Made by a program: the position numbers and the translations under genes
The notes under the pieces: model-generated
The model's input: only the letters and a program-made list of their open reading frames with translations
The model's database searches: none
What the model was told of the DNA's origin: nothing
From: Sphingomonadaceae bacterium
Lineage (GTDB): Bacteria > Pseudomonadota > Alphaproteobacteria > Sphingomonadales > Sphingomonadaceae
Reading direction: 5' to 3'
NCBI GenBank assembly: GCA_019245455.1
Contig: JAFARM010000374.1
Coordinates: 1-9,058 of the forward strand
Length of the DNA stretch: 9,058 bases
In this document: one piece after another, positions 1 through 7,310 of the stretch
Layout of the letters: each line of letters starts with the position of its first letter
Position numbering within the stretch: the first letter of the stretch is position 1

Positions 1-533
1 GCGGCTTCGGCGGAGCCGGCGGCCGGCTGCAGTTCGCCGTCTACCACAGCATCTATTTCGAGGATCAGGTATTGATCCGCCCCGGCGTGCCGGTACTCGA
101 CCTGTTGAACGGCGCGGCGCTGGGGTCGAGCGGCGGCCAGCCCCGGCACACGGTCGACGTCCAGGCCGGCTATTCGCGCAACGGGCTCGGCGCGCGGCTG
201 TCGGCGAACTGGCGGTCGGGAACGCGGGTCGACGCCAGCGCGGCCGACCCGAACGGCGCGCTGACCTTCGCGCCGCTCGCCACCGCCAACCTGCGCCTGT
301 TCGCCAACCTTGGCCAGATGCCCGGCGTGGTGAAGGACCACCCGTGGCTGCGCGGCACGCGGCTGACGCTCAACCTCACCAACCTGACCGACGCGCGCCA
401 GTCCGTGCGCGACGCGACCGGCGCGACGCCGCTCGCGTACCAGCCTGGCTACCTCGACCCGGTCGGACGGGCGGTGACGATCAGCTTCCGCAAATTGTTC
501 TTCACGCCCCCGCAGCGCCAGGCGCAGCCTTGA
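1..533 (+). CDS. TonB-dependent outer-membrane receptor, C-terminal part
   Basis: The reading frame is open from position 3 and ends at TGA 531-533, giving 176 residues; the start lies left of the window. The visible part alternates polar and hydrophobic residues like outer-membrane beta strands. It carries the C-terminal signature of TonB-dependent receptors: a penultimate strand with LNLTNLTDARQ, a YQPGYLDPVGR turn, and a last strand VTISFRKLFF. Such receptors import siderophores, haem, vitamins or oligosaccharides using energy from TonB-ExbBD; the substrate cannot be told because the plug domain is missing. A 9-residue Pro/Gln-rich tail follows the terminal Phe, whereas the family usually ends at or near that aromatic residue. 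The gene is convergent with cyoD. The TTG at 72 is internal and is not a start. Family assignment is fairly sure, substrate unknown. Confidence 0.82.
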   Translation, partial: GFGGAGGRLQFAVYHSIYFEDQVLIRPGVPVLDLLNGAALGSSGGQPRHTVDVQAGYSRNGLGARLSANWRSGTRVDASAADPNGALTFAPLATANLRLFANLGQMPGVVKDHPWLRGTRLTLNLTNLTDARQSVRDATGATPLAYQPGYLDPVGRAVTISFRKLFFTPPQRQAQP

Positions 534-671
534 CTTTTCTAACCGGATAGGCTAGCAATAGCACTGTTCCGCAACCGGTTTTCGGGAGCGTGGCGAGGCC
601 ACAAAACACCGTCGTTTCCGTGAACTTCGTGAACTTTGCGCATCTGGTTCGTTGTTGGCCCCGGAACGAAC
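534..671. other. convergent intergenic region between TonB receptor and cyoD
   Basis: This gap separates the 3' ends of two convergent genes and has no convincing ORF. It holds a T-rich stretch right after the receptor stop (535-540), an 8-bp palindrome AACCGGTT (573-580), a small stem GTGGC-GAG-GCCAC (590-602), a 9-bp tandem repeat (620-637) and a larger hairpin that reaches the cyoD stop codon. Confidence 0.6.
620..637. repeat. two-copy 9-bp tandem repeat
   Basis: GTGAACTTC (620-628) is followed at once by GTGAACTTT (629-637), two copies with one mismatch. It lies in the convergent gap and has no evident function. Confidence 0.5.
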
Positions 672-672
672 C
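646..672. terminator. possible two-way terminator hairpin at cyoD/receptor 3' ends
   Basis: GGTTCGTT (646-653) and AACGAACC (665-672) form a perfect 8-bp stem around an 11-nt GC-rich loop. Its right end touches the cyoD stop codon (672-674, minus strand), so it would form at the 3' end of the cyo mRNA, and also beyond the receptor gene. Neither strand has a following U-tract, so it is not a classical intrinsic terminator. It may protect the 3' end or assist Rho-dependent ending. Confidence 0.4.
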
Positions 673-1055
673 TATCGCTGCATCGCCATGATCTGGCCCA
701 TCGGCGGCATATTGGCGTTCAGGTTCGCCATGATGAACAGCGAGCCCGCCACGACGAGAAAGGTGATCAGCAGCCCGAAGGCGAGCGCCAGCACGGTGTT
801 GGCGCTGTCCGGCCCGGTGCTCAGGTGCAGGAAGAAGATGAGGTGGACGCCCATCTGGGCGATCGCCAGGACGACAAGCCCCATCGGGATGCCGGGGGTC
901 CAGATCAGCGGCGAATGGACGATGTAGAAGGACACCGCCGTCAGGATCACCGCCATCGCCAGCCCGACCGTATAGCCGAGCACCTGGACGCCGACGCTGC
1001 TCTGCTCCTCGACGCCGACACCCGGCGCCGCCGGGGCGGGGGCTTCGTCGCTCAT
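672..1055 (-). CDS. cyoD: cytochrome bo3 ubiquinol oxidase subunit IV
   Basis: This encodes the small accessory subunit of the inner-membrane bo3 quinol oxidase, thought to aid assembly and stability of the CuB/haem site in subunit I. The protein is 127 residues; Escherichia coli CyoD is about 109, and the extra length is an Ala/Pro-rich N-terminus (about 20 residues). Three hydrophobic segments are visible at roughly 24-46, 57-78 and 86-111. The second contains the QMGVHLIFFLHL stretch typical of the prokaryotic COX4/CyoD family. The start ATG (1055-1053) overlaps the cyoC stop TGA by 4 bases (ATGA), which fixes the start by translational coupling. A longer frame reading upstream to 1205 lies inside cyoC and is not used. 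It is the last gene of the operon; no cyoE follows. Confidence 0.92.
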   Translation of the reverse strand: MSDEAPAPAAPGVGVEEQSSVGVQVLGYTVGLAMAVILTAVSFYIVHSPLIWTPGIPMGLVVLAIAQMGVHLIFFLHLSTGPDSANTVLALAFGLLITFLVVAGSLFIMANLNANMPPMGQIMAMQR

Positions 1056-1693
1056 GCCGCACTCCCGATCAGATAGACCAACGTGAACAGCGCCACCCAG
1101 ATGATGTCGAGCGCGTGCCAGAACAGGGTCCAGCACAGGATGCGGCGCATGATGTCGTCGCGGAAATCCTTGGCATAGACCTGCGCCATCATCGTCAGCA
1201 GCCACAGCAGCCCGGCGGTGACGTGGACGCCGTGGCAGCCGACCAGCGCGAACAGCGCCGACAGGAAGGCACTGCGGTCGGGTCCCGCTCCACGGCCGAC
1301 GAAGCCGGCGAGCTCGTGGACCTCGATGGCGATGAACGCCGCGCCGAGGACGAAGGTCGCCGCCATCATTGCCTGGAACCAGCCCTGCCGCCGGACGTGC
1401 GCGGCGATGGTTGCCATGCCGCAGGTGAAGCTCGACAGCAGCAGGCAGCCGGTCTCGACCGCCGTCGTCTGCAGGTCGAACAGGTCCTTGCCCGACGGTC
1501 CGCCCGCGGTCGCGCCCGACAGAACGGCATAGGTCGCGAAGAAGGCCGCGAACATGATGATGTCGCTGACCAGGAAGATCCAGAAGCCGTAGCCGACGAT
1601 GATCCGCTTCGACGCGACACCGCCGTGCGCCTCGGTACGCGGGCCGTGGCCGACGGCGTGGGGATCGTCGGGCGAGGCGGTCGCGACGCTCAC
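1052..1693 (-). CDS. cyoC: cytochrome bo3 ubiquinol oxidase subunit III
   Basis: This encodes the haem-copper oxidase subunit III, a structural membrane subunit with no redox centre. The product is 213 residues, close to E. coli CyoC (204). Five transmembrane segments fit at about 33-60, 78-98, 108-130, 143-170 and 185-210. Family landmarks are [18 protein letters not shown] in the first helix, IEVHELAGF near 123-131, [12 protein letters not shown] at 153-164 and [10 protein letters not shown] at 191-200. The start is GTG (1693-1691), overlapping the cyoB stop TGA as GTGA; upstream extension to 1825 would read inside cyoB and gives Arg-rich non-family sequence. The stop overlaps the cyoD start by 4 bases. 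The His-rich N-terminus (about 25 residues) is cytoplasmic and variable in the family. Confidence 0.94.
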   Translation of the reverse strand: MSVATASPDDPHAVGHGPRTEAHGGVASKRIIVGYGFWIFLVSDIIMFAAFFATYAVLSGATAGGPSGKDLFDLQTTAVETGCLLLSSFTCGMATIAAHVRRQGWFQAMMAATFVLGAAFIAIEVHELAGFVGRGAGPDRSAFLSALFALVGCHGVHVTAGLLWLLTMMAQVYAKDFRDDIMRRILCWTLFWHALDIIWVALFTLVYLIGSAA

Positions 1694-3657
1694 GCCGGCT
1701 GGCCCCGCGCCCCGAGATCGGTGTGGCGGACCTCGTCGGCGCCCATGATCTCCTCGCTGTGGTCGCGCCAGGCGAAGACGATGAAGGTCGCCCACGCCCC
1801 GAACAGCCCGGCGATCGCCATCCACCAGATGTGCCAGATCAGCGCGAAGCCCATCACCGTCGCGAAGAAGGCGCAGACCACGCCGGTCGGCGAATTGCGT
1901 GGCAGCTCGATCGCGCCATAGCTCGGTTCCGGCCCGCCGCGGACCGCGTGCTTCATCGCCCAGTACGCTTCCTCACCCGAGACCTCGGGCAGGACGGCGA
2001 AGTTGAACACCGGCGGCGGCGACGGCACCGCCCACTCGAGCGTACGCCCCTCCCACGGGTCGCCGGTCGGATCGCGCAGCTCCTTCCGGTCGCGGATGCT
2101 CGTGACCAGCTGGACGATGAGGCAGCCGATGCCGATGGCGATCAGCCCCGCGCCGACGCTGGCGACGATCAGCCACGGCTGCCAATCGGGAACGTCATAG
2201 TGCTGCATCCGCCGCGTCATGCCGAAGAAGCCGAGGACGTAGAGCGGCATGAAGGCGACGTAGAAGCCGATCAGCCAGAACCAGAACGCCGCCTTGCCCC
2301 AGCCGCTGTGCAGGCGGAAGCCGAACGCCTTGGGGAACCAGTAGTGATAGCCGGCGAAGGCCCCGAACAGCACCCCGCCGATGATGACGTTATGGAAGTG
2401 CGCCACCAGGAACAGGCTGTTGTGGAGCAGGAAGTCGATCGGCGGGATGGCGAGGATGACGCCGGTCATGCCGCCGATGACGAAGGTGACGATGAAACCG
2501 ATCGCCCACAGCATCGGCACGTCAAAACGTACGCGCCCGCCGTACATGGTGAACATCCAGTTGAACACCTTGACCCCGGTCGGCACGGCGATGATCGTCG
2601 TCATGATGCCGAAGAAGGCGTTGACGTCGCCGCCCGCCCCCATGGTGAAGAAGTGGTGCAGCCACACCATGAAGGCCAGCACGCAGATGACCATGGTCGC
2701 CATGACCATCGAGCGGTAGCCGAACAGCGGCTTCGACGAGAAGGTCGACACGACCTCGGAGAAGATGCCGAACGCCGGCAGGATCAGGATGTAGACCTCC
2801 GGGTGCCCCCACGCCCAGATCAGGTTCATGAACATCATCATGTTCCCGCCGTGGTCGTTGGTGAAGAAGTGGAAGCCGAGGTACCGGTCGAGGATCAGCA
2901 TCGCCAATGTCGCCGTCAGGACCGGAAAGGCGGCGACGATCAGCAGGTTGGAGGCCAGGCTCGTCCAGCAGAACATCGGCATCCGGAGCAGGCTCATGCC
3001 CGGCGCGCGCGTCTTCAGGATCGTCGTCGTCAGGTTGATGCCGGAGAGCAGCGTTCCCGCGCCGGAGATCTGCAGCGCCCACAGATAGTAATCGACGCCG
3101 ACGCCGGGCGAGTAGGCAAGCTCGCTCAGCGGTGGATACGGCAGCCAGCCGGTACGCGAGAACTCGCCGACGCCGAGGCTGATGTTGACCAACAGCGCGC
3201 CGGTCGCGGTCAGCCAGAAACCGACTGAGTTCAGCGTCGGGAAAGCGACGTCGCGGATGCCGAGCTGCAGCGGCACGACGAAGTTCATCAGCCCGATCAT
3301 GAACGGCATGGCGACGAAGAAGATCATGATCGTGCCGTGTGACGAGAACACCTGGTTGTAGTGCTCGGGCGGCAGGTAGCCGTTGGAGTGGAGTGCGATC
3401 GCCTGATGCGACCGCATCATCAGCGCGTCGGTGAAGCCGCGCAGCAGCATGACCAGCGCCAGCACCGTGTACATCACGCCGATGCGCTTGTGGTCGACGC
3501 TCGTCAGCCATTCCTTCCACAGGTAGGGGAAGTGCCCCCTGGCGACGACCCAGCCGAGCGTGCCGAGGATCGCCAGCGCCGCGGCCGCGGACGCGAACAG
3601 CGGCAGCGGCGAGTCCCATGGTATCGCCGCCCACGTCAGCTTGCCGAGAAGGTTCAT
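1690..3657 (-). CDS. cyoB: cytochrome bo3 ubiquinol oxidase subunit I
   Basis: This encodes the catalytic proton-pumping subunit of the bo3 oxidase: ubiquinol oxidation and O2 reduction to water in the cytoplasmic membrane. It is 655 residues (E. coli CyoB is 663) and complete. By comparison with E. coli, the ubiquinol-site residues are present as Arg73, Asp77, His99 and Gln102. His107 and His422 would bind the low-spin haem, and His420 the high-spin haem o3. CuB ligands are His285, His334 and His335, with the cross-linked Tyr289 in WGHPEVY. D-channel Asp136, gate Glu287 and K-channel Lys363 are also present, so all key residues are intact. ATG (3657-3655) overlaps the cyoA stop by 4 bases; the stop overlaps the cyoC GTG. 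The quinol-site residues, with the lack of CuA in cyoA, make this a quinol rather than cytochrome c oxidase. Confidence 0.97.
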   Translation of the reverse strand: MNLLGKLTWAAIPWDSPLPLFASAAAALAILGTLGWVVARGHFPYLWKEWLTSVDHKRIGVMYTVLALVMLLRGFTDALMMRSHQAIALHSNGYLPPEHYNQVFSSHGTIMIFFVAMPFMIGLMNFVVPLQLGIRDVAFPTLNSVGFWLTATGALLVNISLGVGEFSRTGWLPYPPLSELAYSPGVGVDYYLWALQISGAGTLLSGINLTTTILKTRAPGMSLLRMPMFCWTSLASNLLIVAAFPVLTATLAMLILDRYLGFHFFTNDHGGNMMMFMNLIWAWGHPEVYILILPAFGIFSEVVSTFSSKPLFGYRSMVMATMVICVLAFMVWLHHFFTMGAGGDVNAFFGIMTTIIAVPTGVKVFNWMFTMYGGRVRFDVPMLWAIGFIVTFVIGGMTGVILAIPPIDFLLHNSLFLVAHFHNVIIGGVLFGAFAGYHYWFPKAFGFRLHSGWGKAAFWFWLIGFYVAFMPLYVLGFFGMTRRMQHYDVPDWQPWLIVASVGAGLIAIGIGCLIVQLVTSIRDRKELRDPTGDPWEGRTLEWAVPSPPPVFNFAVLPEVSGEEAYWAMKHAVRGGPEPSYGAIELPRNSPTGVVCAFFATVMGFALIWHIWWMAIAGLFGAWATFIVFAWRDHSEEIMGADEVRHTDLGARGQPA

Positions 3658-4595
3658 TTCTTCGGCTCCGTGGTGCCGGGCGACGTCAGACGCGGGCCCG
3701 GTCCGGGGGGCAGGCGCTGCGCCACGACGTCGGCGAACATGCCGGGGGCGACGCTGCCGAAGACGATCGGCCGCGGCACGGTGCCCTGGTGGCTCAGCGC
3801 GCGGTAGGCGGCGGCGTCGAGCGTCGCGCCGCCGTGCGCCCCGGCCACCCAGGCGGCGAAGCGTGCTGGCGGCAGCGCGGCGACGGCGAACTGCATATCG
3901 GGGAAGCCGTCGCCGCTGATCATCGTCGACCGGCCATAGTAGGTGCCGGGGCGGTCGGCGACCAGGTACAGGTTATCGGCCATACCGTTCATCGTGTAGA
4001 TCATGCTGCCGAGCTGCGGCACGAAGAAGGTGTTCATCACGCTGCCCGAGGTCAGCGTGAAATGGACTGGCGTGCCGGCCGGCACCACGAGCAGGTTGAC
4101 GCTGGCGACGCCGTCGCGCGGGTAGATGAACAGCCACTTCCAGTCGAGCGAAACGACCTGCACCTCGACCGGCGGCACGCCCGACTTAAGCCGCGTGGCG
4201 GGATCGAGGGCGTGCGACCCGGTCCAGATGACGCCGGACAGCAGCAGGATGATGAGCAGCGGGATGAACCAGACGACGATCTCGACCTGTCCCGAATGGG
4301 TCCAGTCGGGGCGGTAGCGCGCGCGCTTGTTCGACGCGCGGAACCACCACGCGAAGGCCAGCGTGCCGACGATCACCGGCACGACGACCGTCATCATGAT
4401 GGCCAGCGAGTTGTAGAAGATCTTGACCTCGGCGACGCCGACCGCGCCTTGGGGATCGAGGACGCCGCCGCTGCACCCGGCAAGCGGCAGCACACAGGCC
4501 ATCGCGGCGCAACGCCACGACCGCCGCCCTGGGCCGTGCCGGCCGGGACCGATCACCTGATCGCGTCTGATACGCCCCCTCCGATGCTCGGGCAC
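3654..4595 (-). CDS. cyoA: cytochrome bo3 ubiquinol oxidase subunit II (lipoprotein)
   Basis: This encodes subunit II of the bo3 oxidase, anchored by two membrane helices (about 61-84 and 104-124) with a periplasmic cupredoxin domain (about 143-240). A lipobox LAGC places the lipidated Cys at residue 41 of the longest form. The CuA ligand motif of cytochrome c oxidases is absent: at the matching place the sequence reads [15 protein letters not shown], as in quinol oxidases. [18 protein letters not shown] and the following Met-rich region match CyoA. The start is uncertain. GTG 4595-4593 gives 313 residues with an Arg-rich 40-residue leader but no clear ribosome site. GTG 4556-4554 gives a more normal 28-residue signal peptide, with a GGAGGGGG (4582-4575) that sits about 18 nt away, too far for an ideal SD. 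The ATG at residue 32 would leave no n-region. It is first in cyoABCD and divergent from the glycosyltransferase gene. Confidence 0.93.
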   Translation of the reverse strand: MPEHRRGRIRRDQVIGPGRHGPGRRSWRCAAMACVLPLAGCSGGVLDPQGAVGVAEVKIFYNSLAIMMTVVVPVIVGTLAFAWWFRASNKRARYRPDWTHSGQVEIVVWFIPLLIILLLSGVIWTGSHALDPATRLKSGVPPVEVQVVSLDWKWLFIYPRDGVASVNLLVVPAGTPVHFTLTSGSVMNTFFVPQLGSMIYTMNGMADNLYLVADRPGTYYGRSTMISGDGFPDMQFAVAALPPARFAAWVAGAHGGATLDAAAYRALSHQGTVPRPIVFGSVAPGMFADVVAQRLPPGPGPRLTSPGTTEPKK

Positions 4596-4606
4596 CTGCT
4601 ACCATG

Positions 4607-4630
4607 AACGCCGGGACGTGCGAAGGTTCC
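4607..4630 (-). promoter_or_regulatory. EcfG-like promoter with 15-bp spacer, facing cyoA
   Basis: On the minus strand GGAAC (4630-4626) is followed after 15 nt by CGTT (4610-4607). EcfG promoters have GGAAC-N16/17-CGTT, so the elements match but the spacer is one base short. The start of transcription would fall near 4600, almost on the GTG at 4595, which would favour a start further in (GTG 4556). It is only a candidate. Confidence 0.3.
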
Positions 4631-4729
4631 GTTCAAACTGGGCTGCGGCACCGTGTTGCAGCGCGGCGAGGGGCGACGGCAAAGCGTTGGGGCGAAAGGG
4701 GCTTACGGTGAACGGCCGCTGACGGCACG

Positions 4730-4754
4730 GGAACCAAGTCATTGCTTCGTCGTT
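4730..4754 (+). promoter_or_regulatory. EcfG (general stress sigma factor) promoter of the glycosyltransferase-glf operon
   Basis: GGAAC (4730-4734), a 16-nt spacer, then CGTT (4751-4754): an exact match to the known alphaproteobacterial EcfG promoter consensus GGAAC-N16/17-CGTT. Transcription would begin near 4761, leaving a leader of about 65 nt before the ATG at 4827. The CGTTATAT context also offers a TTATAT (4753-4758) that a housekeeping sigma factor could use, though no good -35 accompanies it. Position and orientation fit control of the downstream operon by the general stress response. Confidence 0.6.
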
Positions 4755-4798
4755 ATATCCGCTGCCAAGGTTCGGCATCGGCCCGCGTGGGCCACTTC

Positions 4799-4810
4799 AT
4801 CGTTAACGAT
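4799..4810. repeat. 12-bp perfect palindrome in the glycosyltransferase leader
   Basis: ATCGTTAACGAT is a perfect inverted repeat without spacer, 16 bp before the ATG at 4827 and just ahead of the ribosome site. It could be an operator for a dimeric regulator; no known operator consensus was recognised. Confidence 0.4.
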
Positions 4811-4826
4811 TACAGCCGGGAGCCCA

Positions 4827-5999
4827 ATGGACTTCGCAGTGCACAATGGCGCGCGACCAACGCTGATCGCCCTTTCGCATCTGCGCTGGGATTTCGTCTT
4901 CCAGCGGCCGCAGCACCTGCTGACCCGCGCCGCCCGCACTTACGATGTCATCGTCGTCGAGGAACCGGCCCATACCGACGCTGCGGTTCCCGGCGTTGAG
5001 GTGCACGACCGCGAACACGGCATCCGCGTCGTCCAGCCGATCCTGCCGCACGGCACCGACACCGCCACCGCCGTCAATCACCAGCGCACTGTTCTCGACG
5101 GCCTCGTCGCCGAAGCGCGCGGGCCGTTGACGTTGTGGTTCTACACGCCGATGGCGTTGCCTTTCGCCCGCCACCTCGAGCCCGACCTGATCGTCTTCGA
5201 CAAGATGGACGAGCTCGCCGCCTTCGCCGGGGCGCCGCCGCTGCTGAAGGCGCTCGAGGCCGAGATGCTCGAGCGCGCCGATGTCGTCTTCACCGGCGGC
5301 GCGGCGATGTTCCGCGCCTCGGCCGACCGGCACGCCAACATCCACTGCTTCCCGTCGTCGATCGACACGAAGCATTTCGGGGCGGCTCGCGCCGGGCTGC
5401 CGGACCCGAAGGATCAGGCGGCGCTGCCGCACCCGCGCATCGGCTTCTTCGGCGTCGTCGACGAGCGGATGGACACGGCGCTGGTCGGCGAGATCGCGCG
5501 ACTACGACCCGACTGGCAGGTGGTGATGATCGGCCCGACGGCGAAGATCGATCCCGCGCATCTGCCGCAAGCGCCAAACCTGCACTGGCTCGGCGGCAAG
5601 GGCTACGCCGAGCTGCCGGCCTATCTCGCCAACTGGGACGTTGGCTTCATGCCGTTTGCGCTGAACGACGCGACGCGCTTCATCTCGCCGACCAAGACGC
5701 CCGAGTTCCTCGCCGCCGGGTTGCCGGTGGTGTCGACCGCGATCACCGATGTCGTCACGCCCTATGGCGACATGGGGCTGGTCGAGATCGCCGCCGACGC
5801 GCCGGCGACGGTTGCGGCGATCGAGCGCCTGCTCGCGCGGTCGGCCGATCGCGCGGCGCGCGCCCAATGGCTGGAGCGCGTCGACGCGCACCTCGCGCAG
5901 GGTTCGTGGGACCAGGTGTGGGCCGACATGGCCGCGCTGATGGATGCCGCGCGCGCCGCCAAGACTTTCCCCCGCTTGAAGGAGACCGCCCGTGTTTGA
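4827..5999 (+). CDS. GT-B fold glycosyltransferase (TuaH-like, GT1/GT4 type)
   Basis: The product is 390 residues, likely a cytoplasmic sugar transferase for a surface polysaccharide or glycolipid. The N-terminal domain opens with HLRWDFVFQRPQHLLTR (18-34), a signature of TuaH-like glycosyltransferases. The C-terminal nucleotide-sugar domain starts near 203 (PRIGFFGVVDERMD). It contains the donor-binding stretch SPTKTPEFLAAGLPVVST at 287-304, with Glu293 in the place of the second Glu of the EX7E-type motif. No signal peptide or membrane helix is seen. ATG 4827 is preceded by GGGAG (4818-4822); an extension to 4653 adds 58 non-family residues and is rejected. The end overlaps glf by 8 bp, so the two are co-translated. 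That link suggests a galactofuranose-containing glycan, but donor and acceptor are unknown. It could transfer the sugar next to galactofuranose rather than galactofuranose itself. Confidence 0.85.
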   Translation: MDFAVHNGARPTLIALSHLRWDFVFQRPQHLLTRAARTYDVIVVEEPAHTDAAVPGVEVHDREHGIRVVQPILPHGTDTATAVNHQRTVLDGLVAEARGPLTLWFYTPMALPFARHLEPDLIVFDKMDELAAFAGAPPLLKALEAEMLERADVVFTGGAAMFRASADRHANIHCFPSSIDTKHFGAARAGLPDPKDQAALPHPRIGFFGVVDERMDTALVGEIARLRPDWQVVMIGPTAKIDPAHLPQAPNLHWLGGKGYAELPAYLANWDVGFMPFALNDATRFISPTKTPEFLAAGLPVVSTAITDVVTPYGDMGLVEIAADAPATVAAIERLLARSADRAARAQWLERVDAHLAQGSWDQVWADMAALMDAARAAKTFPRLKETARV

Positions 6000-7143
6000 T
6001 TGGCTGATCGTCGGTGCCGGCTTCGCGGGGTCGGTCCTTGCCGAGCGCCTCGCCTCGCAGCGCAACGAGAAGGTCCTGATCGTCGACCGCCGGCCGCACA
6101 TCGGCGGCAACGCGTACGACCGCTACAACGACCACGGCCTCCTCATCCACGAGTATGGGCCGCACATCTTCCACACCAACTCGGCGGCGATCTTCGACCA
6201 TCTGTCGCAGTTCACCGACTGGCGGCCGTACGAGCACCGCGTGCTCGGCGTCGTCGACCACCAGTACGTGCCGATCCCGATCAACCTCGACACGGTCAAC
6301 AAGCTCTACAACCTGAACCTGACCAGCGAGGAGCTGCCCGCCTGGTTCGCCGCGCGTGCGGAGAAGGTCGACCCGATCCGCACGTCGGAGGACGTCGTCG
6401 TCTCGGTCGTCGGGCGTGAGCTCTACGAGAAGTTCTTCCAGGGCTACACGCGCAAGCAGTGGGGCATGGACCCGAGCGAGCTCGACAAGTCGGTGACGGC
6501 GCGCGTGCCGACGCGGACCAACCGCGACGACCGCTATTTCACCGACGAGTTCCAGGCGATGCCGAAGCACGGCTACACCCGGATGTTCGAGAAGATGCTC
6601 GACCACCCGAACATCAGCGTGATGACGCAGACCGACTTCCGCGACATCCAGAACGAGATCGACTACAAGCGGCTGATCTACACCGGCCCGGTCGACGAGT
6701 ATTTCGACTTCCGCTTCGGCAAGCTGCCGTACCGCTCGCTGCGCTTCCGCCACGAGACGCACGACGTCGAGCAGTTCCTGCCGACCGGCACGGTCAACTA
6801 TCCGCAGACCGAGGCCTTTACGCGCGTCAGCGAGTACAAGTGGATCACCGGCCAGGTGCATCCAAAGACCGCGATCACGTATGAGTATCCGTCAGCAGAG
6901 GGCGACCCCTATTACCCGATCCCGCGCCCCGAGAACGCCGAGCTGTACAAGAAGTACGAGAAGCTGGCGATGACGACGCCGAACGTCTGGTTCGTCGGGC
7001 GGCTGGCGACGTACCGCTACTACAACATGGACCAGGTGACGGGGCAGGCGCTGGCGACCTTCCGGCGAATCCAGGAGGCGCTGCCGCTCGACGGCGTCAA
7101 GTCGAACGTCATCACGCCGCCGAAGTTCGTCGCAGCCGAATAG
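5992..7143 (+). CDS. glf: UDP-galactopyranose mutase
   Basis: This flavoenzyme converts UDP-galactopyranose to UDP-galactofuranose in the cytoplasm, supplying galactofuranose for surface glycans. The product is 383 residues, typical of bacterial Glf. The FAD-binding GAGFAG lies at 8-13, followed by HIGGNAYD (36-43) and YGPHIFHT (55-62). By comparison with the Klebsiella enzyme, Trp157 in YTRKQWG, Arg175 and Arg278 (the two arginines binding the UDP diphosphate), Tyr344 and Asp347 in YRYYNMDQ are present, so it should be active. Start GTG 5992 has AAGGAG (5979-5984) seven bases before it, inside the end of the preceding gene, giving an 8-bp overlap and tight coupling. No galactofuranosyltransferase of recognised type lies in the window. 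A long hairpin follows 31 bp after the stop. Confidence 0.96.
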   Translation: MFDWLIVGAGFAGSVLAERLASQRNEKVLIVDRRPHIGGNAYDRYNDHGLLIHEYGPHIFHTNSAAIFDHLSQFTDWRPYEHRVLGVVDHQYVPIPINLDTVNKLYNLNLTSEELPAWFAARAEKVDPIRTSEDVVVSVVGRELYEKFFQGYTRKQWGMDPSELDKSVTARVPTRTNRDDRYFTDEFQAMPKHGYTRMFEKMLDHPNISVMTQTDFRDIQNEIDYKRLIYTGPVDEYFDFRFGKLPYRSLRFRHETHDVEQFLPTGTVNYPQTEAFTRVSEYKWITGQVHPKTAITYEYPSAEGDPYYPIPRPENAELYKKYEKLAMTTPNVWFVGRLATYRYYNMDQVTGQALATFRRIQEALPLDGVKSNVITPPKFVAAE

Positions 7144-7174
7144 GCTCACCCAACCGGGCTACCGCGACAGCAGG

Positions 7175-7220
7175 CTAGCCGCCGCCGGAAAAAGGAATCC
7201 TTTTGGCCGACGGCGGCTAG
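7175..7220. terminator. long nested hairpin after glf
   Basis: CTAGCCGCCG (7175-7184) pairs perfectly with CGGCGGCTAG (7211-7220), a 10-bp stem. Inside, AAAAGG (7190-7195) pairs with CCTTTT (7199-7204), and a few C-G pairs bridge the two. It lies 31 bp after the glf stop and probably ends or protects the glycosyltransferase-glf transcript. No U-tract follows on either strand, so intrinsic termination by the classical model is not assured. Confidence 0.5.
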
Positions 7221-7310
7221 TCGTATGGCTGTCCTGCGGGGTCGTGGCTTAACCTTTCGGCCGTGCAACCGCCTCGCGTGCTGCTTCGTAGCTCGCTGTG
7301 AAGTCAAGTT

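Larger units (their letters stand above)
4596..4826. other. divergent promoter region between cyoA and the glycan operon
   Basis: This 231-bp region lies between divergently read genes. It holds an EcfG-type promoter for the plus strand (4730-4754), an EcfG-like pair with short spacing on the minus strand (4607-4630), a hairpin GGCCC-GCGT-GGGCC (4780-4793), a 12-bp perfect palindrome (4799-4810) and the ribosome site of the glycosyltransferase. An in-frame upstream extension of that gene to 4653 exists but looks non-coding. No good sigma-70 -35/-10 pair was found for cyoA. Confidence 0.6.

Noticed and set aside
515..540. terminator at the receptor 3' end (GCGC-CAG-GCGC then T-run)
   Set aside because: The stem is only 4 bp and the T-run begins about 10 bases after it, too weak and too distant.
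1723..3228. 501-codon plus-strand ORF antisense to cyoB
   Set aside because: It is very rich in Arg, Asp, His and Gln, has no family features, and mirrors the strongly conserved cyoB; it is a high-GC shadow frame.
3618..4607. 329-codon plus-strand ORF antisense to cyoA
   Set aside because: It has the same shadow composition, while the opposite strand carries a complete CyoA with lipobox and cupredoxin domain.
4653..4826. 58-codon upstream extension of the glycosyltransferase
   Set aside because: It has no ribosome site or family similarity and would cover the EcfG promoter; ATG 4827 has GGGAG at short spacing and begins where family similarity begins.
5755..6861. 368-codon minus-strand ORF over the glycosyltransferase and glf
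   Set aside because: It spans two well-supported genes antisense, is Val/Arg/Asp-rich and has no domain.
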